Positions 58,678-64,000 of a stretch of DNA of 64,000 nt are shown piece by piece (the first letter of the stretch is position 1; the number at the start of each line of letters is the position of its first letter). The notes under the pieces are model-generated. The model saw nothing but the letters and a program-made list of their open reading frames with translations, did no database searches and was not told the DNA's origin. The position numbers and the translations under genes are program-made. The stretch is taken from assembly GCA_050174775.1 (NCBI GenBank), contig JBFXJP010000002.1, positions 62,001 through 126,000 of the forward strand. The letters are read 5' to 3'. The stretch comes from CAYPGJ01 sp050174775 (lineage in GTDB: Bacteria; Planctomycetota; Phycisphaerae; Phycisphaerales; UBA1924).

Positions 58678-60048
58678 TCAGCCCACTTCCCGGTTCTGGA
58701 ACAGCATCACCGCCAGCGCCAGGAACCCCATCACGTGCGCCCCCGTGTACCCCAGCAGCAGCAGGGCGTAGCGTGGCGGGATCGGGTGATTCTGCGTGAT
58801 CGCGTCCACCAGCCAGAAGAACTGCATGTTCGGCGCCACCGACCATGCCGCACGCGCCCCCCAGTTCACCCGTGTCGGCCCGCCGAACAGGTAATCCCCC
58901 TCCTGCGGAGGGCGATCCACCCACAGGTCCCCGGCGTTCACGATCGTGAAGACACGGCGCTCCTCCACGCTCCGCACCACGAGCGCCGGCCCGCTGCTGG
59001 GCTCGCTCAGGTTCGACGGCTGGTTCACGTCCCCCACGAACTTCTCGTGCGCCGGTGTCACCATCTCGATGCCGCTCGGGTCCCCCGCGTAATACACCGA
59101 GTCCCCCGGCGCAAAATTCACCCTCGACTCGGCCTTGAGCTCCACCCGCCACACATCCCCCGACTCCCGCAGGTTCCCGTTCACGTCCGCGATCGGCTCC
59201 GCCGTGATCACCGTCCCGGCCGGCGTGTTCTGGAACGCGCGTCGCCCGATGAAGTGATTGCTCAGGAGTCCGAACACGAACACCCCGAAGCACAGCAGGA
59301 TCGTCATCACCTGCTTCATCCGCGTCGACGCCGCCACCGCCACGGCCGTCAGCACCAGCATCGCCATCCACACCGCGGCGCACGCCAGCAGCACCCCCGG
59401 CTTCACCTCGTCCTTGAACAGGTCGGCCACGTTCTCGTGGAAACGCCACTTCTCGTCGAAGAACAGCGTCACGATCAGCCCCAGCACCGTCAGCGGGATC
59501 ATCCCGTACATCGCGGCCGACGTGAACACCCACCCGTAGAAGTAGTTTCCCCACAGCGCGATCCCCAGCGCCAAAACCACGCTCGAGATCGCGATGATCT
59601 GCACAGGCCGATCCGGGTCGTCGTACGCACGGCTCATCACACCGTGCTGCAGCGTGAAGAGGAAGAACGCCAGCATCACCGCCGTCGCGGCCGTCATCGC
59701 CCCGGCCACCCCCAGGAACTTGCCCACCACGAACAGCGGGCGACCGATCGGCTTGCTGATCACCGTCAACGCCGTCTTCTGCTCGATCTCCCGCGAGATC
59801 ACGGCCGTGGCGATGAACGCCGCCAGCAGCGTCGCGCACCCCATCACCGTGGCCAGCCCGATGTCGAGGAACATCTTGTCGTCCCCCGTCACCTCCCCCT
59901 CCACCATCGAGTACCCCATGCTGTAGTTCGACAGCATGCTGTTGAACACCTGCGCGACCCCGCTGGCCATCACCAGCACGAACACGATCGGCTGACGGAT
60001 GCTCTCGACGAACGTGTTCCGCGCGATGGCGAGGACCTGGGTCAGCAT
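58678..60048 (-). CDS. ABC-2-type transporter permease
   Basis: A 456-residue membrane protein. About six or seven helices. The N-terminal part NTFVESIRQPIVFVLV and the segment AVISREIEQKTALTVISKP are typical of ABC-2/NatB-like permeases. A large soluble loop (about 290-390) separates the last helices. The end is LFQNREVG. No ATPase gene is adjacent, so its partner is elsewhere. The ATG at 60048 has AGGAGGG at a long distance (about 14 bases). It is divergent from the SPFH genes. Confidence 0.85.
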   Translation of the reverse strand: MLTQVLAIARNTFVESIRQPIVFVLVMASGVAQVFNSMLSNYSMGYSMVEGEVTGDDKMFLDIGLATVMGCATLLAAFIATAVISREIEQKTALTVISKPIGRPLFVVGKFLGVAGAMTAATAVMLAFFLFTLQHGVMSRAYDDPDRPVQIIAISSVVLALGIALWGNYFYGWVFTSAAMYGMIPLTVLGLIVTLFFDEKWRFHENVADLFKDEVKPGVLLACAAVWMAMLVLTAVAVAASTRMKQVMTILLCFGVFVFGLLSNHFIGRRAFQNTPAGTVITAEPIADVNGNLRESGDVWRVELKAESRVNFAPGDSVYYAGDPSGIEMVTPAHEKFVGDVNQPSNLSEPSSGPALVVRSVEERRVFTIVNAGDLWVDRPPQEGDYLFGGPTRVNWGARAAWSVAPNMQFFWLVDAITQNHPIPPRYALLLLGYTGAHVMGFLALAVMLFQNREVG

Positions 60049-60303
60049 GGGCTGGGTGCGGCCCTCCTGTGCGCCGCGCAATCTCCTCCGGGCAGAGGTT
60101 GAACATACGCCCGTCTTACGCGTACAGCAATGACGCCTCGCGCGCCGCGCGGTTCGTTCCGCAGCCTGGGTTCCCGGAGTGGACAGCCGGCCACGCGAGG
60201 GCGAGAATCCATGCCCGCCGGGCCCCGACGCCCCGCCCCGCACAACGGGGGGCTCGCCCCGGCCGTAGACCCGACCCTTCCGTCGGGCCAACGCGGAGTC
60301 CGC

Positions 60304-62310
60304 ATGCGTCCAGACCATCTCGCTTACAAACGAGCCACCGCGATCTCCCTCTGGGGTCTTGCTCTCCAGCTCGCCTCAGCAGGCGCCATCCTCATCTACG
60401 CCATCTTTGCGCGCGACCACGCCGCCCTCACCGTCGCCGCCACCGTCGCCACCGCCTCCCTCGTCTGGATCGGCCTCGCCCTCGTCTTCCACCAGCACAC
60501 CCTCGAGCGTCTCGAGGCCATCGAGACCGAAGCCCTCGAGTCCGAGGCCGGCGCCTCCTCCGTCTTCGATCAGAACACCGACGACCTCCGCGTCGCCGCG
60601 CGCCGCCTCGCCTGGATGCACCGCATCCTCCTCCCTCTCCTCAGCATCCTCATCGCTCTCGTCTACCTCGCCATCGCCGTCGTCCGCTTCCTCTCCGCGG
60701 AGCGCTTCGTCAACCCCGACGCCTTCGTCGCGCCGCCCCTCACCGGCTGGGCCATCGCGGTCGGTCTCGGCATAGCCGTCCTCGCCTTCGTCTTCGCGCG
60801 CTTCGTCGCAGGCATGGCCAAGCAGCCCGCATGGGCCAACCTCCGCGCGGGCGCCGCGGCCGCAGCAGGGTCCACCGTCCTCGGCCTCGCCCTCGCCGTC
60901 TCCCACTTCGTTGCCTTCCTCGGCTCAGACGGGCTCCTCCGGTACTTCACCCTCGCCGCGCCGATCATCGCGGGCGTTCTCGGCGTCGAAGTCTTCGCGA
61001 ACTTCATCCTCAACGTCTACCGCCCCCGTCGCGCCGGCGAGGCCCCCAAGCCCGCCTTCGAATCCCGCATCCTCGCCTTCCTCGCAGCCCCCGACCGGCT
61101 CGCCCAGTCCTTCGGCGAAGCCGTCTCCTACCAGTTCGGCTTCGACGTCACCACCTCCTGGTTCTACAGGCTCCTCTCCCGCACCGTCCTCATGCTCACC
61201 CTTCTCGCGGCCCTCCTCCTCTGGGGCCTCTCCTCCTTCGCCGTCGTCCAGCCCAACGAACGCGCCCTCATCACCCGCTTCGGCGCCCTCCGCGCAGAAG
61301 TCGGCTCCGGCCTCCACTTCAAATGGCCCTGGCCCATCGAGCGCGTCGACGCCTTCCCCGCATCCACCATCAACGTCATCGACCTCGCCACGCCCCACCC
61401 CACGCGCGAAGGCGCCATCCTCTGGACCGCCCCGCACGTCAAGGAAGGCCAGGAGGTCTACGCCCTCGTCCAGTCCGCCGAATCCTCTGCGGGCGCGGGC
61501 CTCGACCTCGCGCTCGTCTCCATCGAGGTTCCCCTCCAGTACACCGTCTCCGACCTGGGCAAGTACGAGCGATTCGCCGCGCCCGATCAACGGCAACCCC
61601 TCCTTAAGGCCGTCGCATCCCGCCAACTCATCGAAGACCTCGGCACGCGCACCGTCGCCGATGTGCTGGGCCTCAAGCGCGACGAGATCAACCGCTCCCT
61701 CCACCAACGCATCCAGCGTGCCTTCGACGCCATCAACAGCGGCGTCACCGTCCTCTCCGTCGGCGTCGCCGGCGCCCACCCTCCCCAGGACGAGAGCGTC
61801 GCAAAGTCCTACGAAGACGTCATCAACGCGCACCAGCAGCGCGAAGCCGCGCTCGACCGCGCCCGCGCCGAGTCCACGCGCATCCTCACCCGCGCCGCGG
61901 GCGACCTCGCGCTCTCCGAACGAATCGTCAGCGAGATCAACGCGCTCGAGCGCCTCCAATCCCAGAACGCGCAGGACCAGGCCATCCGCGAGCAGGAACT
62001 CGCCATCGAAAACCTCGTCGACCAGGCCGGAGGCGAAGCCAAGAGCATCCTCGTCCAGGCCCGCGCAGACCGCTGGGAGAAGCACATGTCCCAGCGCGGC
62101 CTCGCGGCCCGCCACGCCGGACGCTCCGCCGCCTACCACGCGGCGCCGGCCGTCTACAAAGCCTCCCTCTACTTCGACGCGCTCGCCGACCTCGCCTCCA
62201 ACGCCCGCGTCTACATCTCCGCCTTCGGCGACTCCCACATCCGACTGAACCTCGAGGACGTCCAGGACGCCTCCGCCATCCCCGATCCCATCAAGCCAAA
62301 GGAGCAGTGA
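60304..62310 (+). CDS. Multi-helix SPFH-domain protein (HflK-like)
   Basis: A 668-residue protein. The first ~290 residues hold about six membrane helices, unlike classical HflK with one. A further helix (about 293-313) precedes the SPFH domain, which opens FAVVQPNERALITRFGAL and contains GLHFKWPWPIERV. The later part is a long helix rich in Ala, Arg and Gln. Such proteins form membrane microdomains or regulate FtsH proteolysis. The ATG at 60304 has GGAG five bases upstream. A longer frame starts at 60130. It overlaps the next gene by four bases. Confidence 0.85.
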   Translation: MRPDHLAYKRATAISLWGLALQLASAGAILIYAIFARDHAALTVAATVATASLVWIGLALVFHQHTLERLEAIETEALESEAGASSVFDQNTDDLRVAARRLAWMHRILLPLLSILIALVYLAIAVVRFLSAERFVNPDAFVAPPLTGWAIAVGLGIAVLAFVFARFVAGMAKQPAWANLRAGAAAAAGSTVLGLALAVSHFVAFLGSDGLLRYFTLAAPIIAGVLGVEVFANFILNVYRPRRAGEAPKPAFESRILAFLAAPDRLAQSFGEAVSYQFGFDVTTSWFYRLLSRTVLMLTLLAALLLWGLSSFAVVQPNERALITRFGALRAEVGSGLHFKWPWPIERVDAFPASTINVIDLATPHPTREGAILWTAPHVKEGQEVYALVQSAESSAGAGLDLALVSIEVPLQYTVSDLGKYERFAAPDQRQPLLKAVASRQLIEDLGTRTVADVLGLKRDEINRSLHQRIQRAFDAINSGVTVLSVGVAGAHPPQDESVAKSYEDVINAHQQREAALDRARAESTRILTRAAGDLALSERIVSEINALERLQSQNAQDQAIREQELAIENLVDQAGGEAKSILVQARADRWEKHMSQRGLAARHAGRSAAYHAAPAVYKASLYFDALADLASNARVYISAFGDSHIRLNLEDVQDASAIPDPIKPKEQ

Positions 62311-63338
62311 TCGCCGTGCGATCCACCTTCCTGTTTCTCATCACCGCGCTCATCGTCCTCGGCTTCGTCGCCTTCTGGTCGACGTACTCCGTCCGTTTCA
62401 CCGAGGTCGCCGTCGTCACCACCTTCGGCAAAGCCGGCGACGCAGCCGTCCGCAACGCCGAGGGCGACGAGTCAGGCATCTACCTGAAGTGGCCCTACCC
62501 CGTGCAGTCCGTCACCAAGTACGACACGCGCGTCCGCGTCCTCCAGACCCGCTCCGAAACCCAGCTCACGCGCGACCAGGCCCAGATCGTCGTCGAGTCC
62601 TTCCTGGCCTGGCGCATCGCCGACCCCCTCGTCTTCTTCCAGCGCTACAGCGCCCAGGGGCCCGCCGCGCGCGACCACTTCCGCGCCGCAGAGCGCACCC
62701 TCGAATCCCTCCTCCGCTCCGCCATGGCCGAGGTGTCCGCCTACGAGCTCAAGGACCTCTTCAACCCCACCGCCGGCTCGTCCAAGCTGAGCGACCTCGA
62801 AGCCGCCCTGCTCCGCAGGCTCTCCGCCGCGGGCGGCGAGGGACGCACGCTCGCCGACTTCGGCGTCGTCCCCGTCCAGGTCGGTGTCTCCCGCGTCGTG
62901 CTCCCCCAGGAAACCACCCGTGCCGTCTACGAGCGCATGCGCGCCGCCCGCGAATCCATCGCGGCCGAAGCGCAGAGCCAGGGCGAGTCTCGCGCCTCCA
63001 CCATCAAGAGCGAGGCCGAGTCCGCCGCGCGACGCATCCTCGCCTTCGCAGACCGCCGCGCACAGGAAATCCGCAACGAGGGCGACCGCGAAGCCGCACG
63101 CTACCTCGGCTCCTTCTCCGAAGACCCCGAACTCGCCATCTTCCTCAAGAACCTCGAGTTCATGCGTCTCGGCCTCGGCAAACGCGCCACTCTCGTCCTC
63201 CCCACCACAGACTTCGGGCTCCGCCTCTTCGATCCCCGTGTCATCTCTGACGCGCAAGGCGTGCCCGCGCTCAGCGAGCCTCGCCCCCGCCAGCCCCAGT
63301 CCTCCGTCAACCCCGTCAACGAGCCGTCACCCCGATGA
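62307..63338 (+). CDS. SPFH-domain protein (HflC-like)
   Basis: A 343-residue protein. One N-terminal membrane helix (FLFLITALIVLGFVAFW) is followed by the SPFH domain: EVAVVTTFGKAG, GIYLKWPYPVQSV, TRDQAQIVVESFLAWRI, then a helix with EAQSQGESRASTIKSEAES. This is the HflC pattern. The GTG start overlaps the preceding stop (GTGA), and its own stop overlaps the next start (ATGA). It probably forms a complex with the neighbouring SPFH proteins. Confidence 0.9.
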   Translation: MIAVRSTFLFLITALIVLGFVAFWSTYSVRFTEVAVVTTFGKAGDAAVRNAEGDESGIYLKWPYPVQSVTKYDTRVRVLQTRSETQLTRDQAQIVVESFLAWRIADPLVFFQRYSAQGPAARDHFRAAERTLESLLRSAMAEVSAYELKDLFNPTAGSSKLSDLEAALLRRLSAAGGEGRTLADFGVVPVQVGVSRVVLPQETTRAVYERMRAARESIAAEAQSQGESRASTIKSEAESAARRILAFADRRAQEIRNEGDREAARYLGSFSEDPELAIFLKNLEFMRLGLGKRATLVLPTTDFGLRLFDPRVISDAQGVPALSEPRPRQPQSSVNPVNEPSPR

Positions 63339-64000
63339 CACTCCCCCCCGACCAGAACAACCCGCTCGACCTCCCGCAGGAGAACGAGCCCTCCGCGCCG
63401 CGCCGTGCCGCCTCCATCACGCTCACCTCGCGTGACTCCAGCGCCGCGTCCGACGCCCTCTCTCTCGACCCCGCGCAGCGCTCCCTCGCGGAAGCCCTCC
63501 GCATCACCTTCCTCCTCCTCCAGGCCGGCATGGCCGTCCTCATCGTCCTCTTCCTCGTCTCCGGCGCCCGCAAGGTCAACGAGGCCGAGCGAGGCGTGCG
63601 ACTCACCTTCGGACGCATCGTCTCCCAGGACATCGGCCCCGGCCTCCACTTCTCCTGGCCCTTCCCCGTCGGCGAGTTCCTCACCGTCCAGACAGGACAG
63701 CAGTCCCTCGAACTCAAGAAGTCCTTCTGGTTCAACCTGTCCGCCCGGCAAGAAAACCTGCCGATCGACAAGCTCCCTCAATCCATCGGCAACGTCGGAC
63801 TCGTCCCCGGCGTCGACGGCTCTCTCGTCACCGGCGACGGCAACCTCATCCACGCGCAGTTCACCGTCCTCTACCGCCGTGACGACCCTTCCTCCTACCT
63901 GAAGAACGTCTACACGCCCGACGAGGAAACCCTCGTACGCGTCGCCGTCGAGCGAGCCGTCGTCCGCGTCATCGCGGAAACGCCTATCGACGCGCTCCTC
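63335..64000 (+). CDS. SPFH-domain protein (HflK-like), truncated by window end
   Basis: The first 222 codons are visible with no stop before the window edge. A polar N-terminus of about 55 residues precedes one membrane helix (AGMAVLIVLFLVSGA). The SPFH domain opens NEAERGVRLTFGRIV and has GPGLHFSWPFPVGEF, then the HAQFTVLYRRDD strand and RVAVERAVVRVIAE. It resembles HflK more than HflC. Third gene of an overlapping operon. Confidence 0.9.
   Translation, partial: MTLPPDQNNPLDLPQENEPSAPRRAASITLTSRDSSAASDALSLDPAQRSLAEALRITFLLLQAGMAVLIVLFLVSGARKVNEAERGVRLTFGRIVSQDIGPGLHFSWPFPVGEFLTVQTGQQSLELKKSFWFNLSARQENLPIDKLPQSIGNVGLVPGVDGSLVTGDGNLIHAQFTVLYRRDDPSSYLKNVYTPDEETLVRVAVERAVVRVIAETPIDALL

Noticed and set aside
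60100..60303. An extended N-terminus or separate small gene before the first SPFH gene
   Set aside because: The open frame from 60130 is Pro/Arg/Gly-rich and lacks a ribosome site, while ATG 60304 has GGAG and begins with a plausible first helix.

Overview
The window is a high-GC bacterial chromosome segment that reads as a Phycisphaerae-type planctomycete. This rests on the many exported proteins ending in a VPxPGG-hydrophobic-RRRR sorting tail (PEP-CTERM-like), an ECF sigma factor divergent from a TPR-bearing Ser/Thr kinase, a HAF-repeat protein with a dockerin-like end, prepilin-type proteins, and a ribosomal operon whose proteins carry unusual extensions. The assignment is inferred from protein style, not from a marker search.

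Layout. 1-6.4 kb: end of cytochrome bd oxidase (cydAB), a DUF378 membrane protein, a minus-strand osmoprotectant-type ABC transporter operon ending in a MarR regulator, and a methyltransferase. 6.4-14.8 kb: tRNA-Asp, a DCC thiol-disulfide protein, a voltage-gated ion channel with a zinc ribbon, polA translationally coupled to a GlmU-like nucleotidyltransferase, a HAD phosphatase, BioY and RtcB. 14.8-24.9 kb: six tandem paralogous exported proteins, each with its own terminator and a shared upstream DNA element, next to an ECF sigma gene and a divergent receptor-like kinase. Further exported, membrane and pseudopilin proteins follow. 25-31 kb: tRNA-Ser, a SOUL lipoprotein, a heptaheme cytochrome c/HAF-repeat operon, a dihydrouridine synthase and a small lipoprotein. 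31-37 kb: a chemotaxis core, cheB-cheW-cheR-cheA-cheX-cheY, with no receptor gene. 37-41.5 kb: three exported or lipoprotein unknowns, one with a CX4CH motif. 41.5-56.8 kb: merged S10-spc-alpha ribosomal operon from rpsJ to rplQ, with secY, infA and rpoA. 57-64 kb: pheS, a membrane protein, an ABC-2 permease and three overlapping SPFH (HflK/HflC-like) genes, the last cut by the window end.

Main points of interest. (1) The gene in the uL22 slot encodes an XRE-like helix-turn-helix fused in front of a complete L22 domain. (2) The six-gene exported array shares a GC-rich element 54-72 nt upstream of each start, and a near copy sits at the start of the adjacent ECF sigma gene, suggesting a local sigma regulon. 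(3) A 12-base G tract lies inside the HAF-repeat surface protein gene and could switch it by slippage. (4) An intrinsic terminator overlaps the rplC stop inside the ribosomal operon. (5) The strand composition (G-rich versus C-rich plus strand) flips near 30.1 kb and again near 49-54 kb, the second flip inside the ribosomal operon. No CRISPR array, IS element, prophage or rRNA gene was seen.
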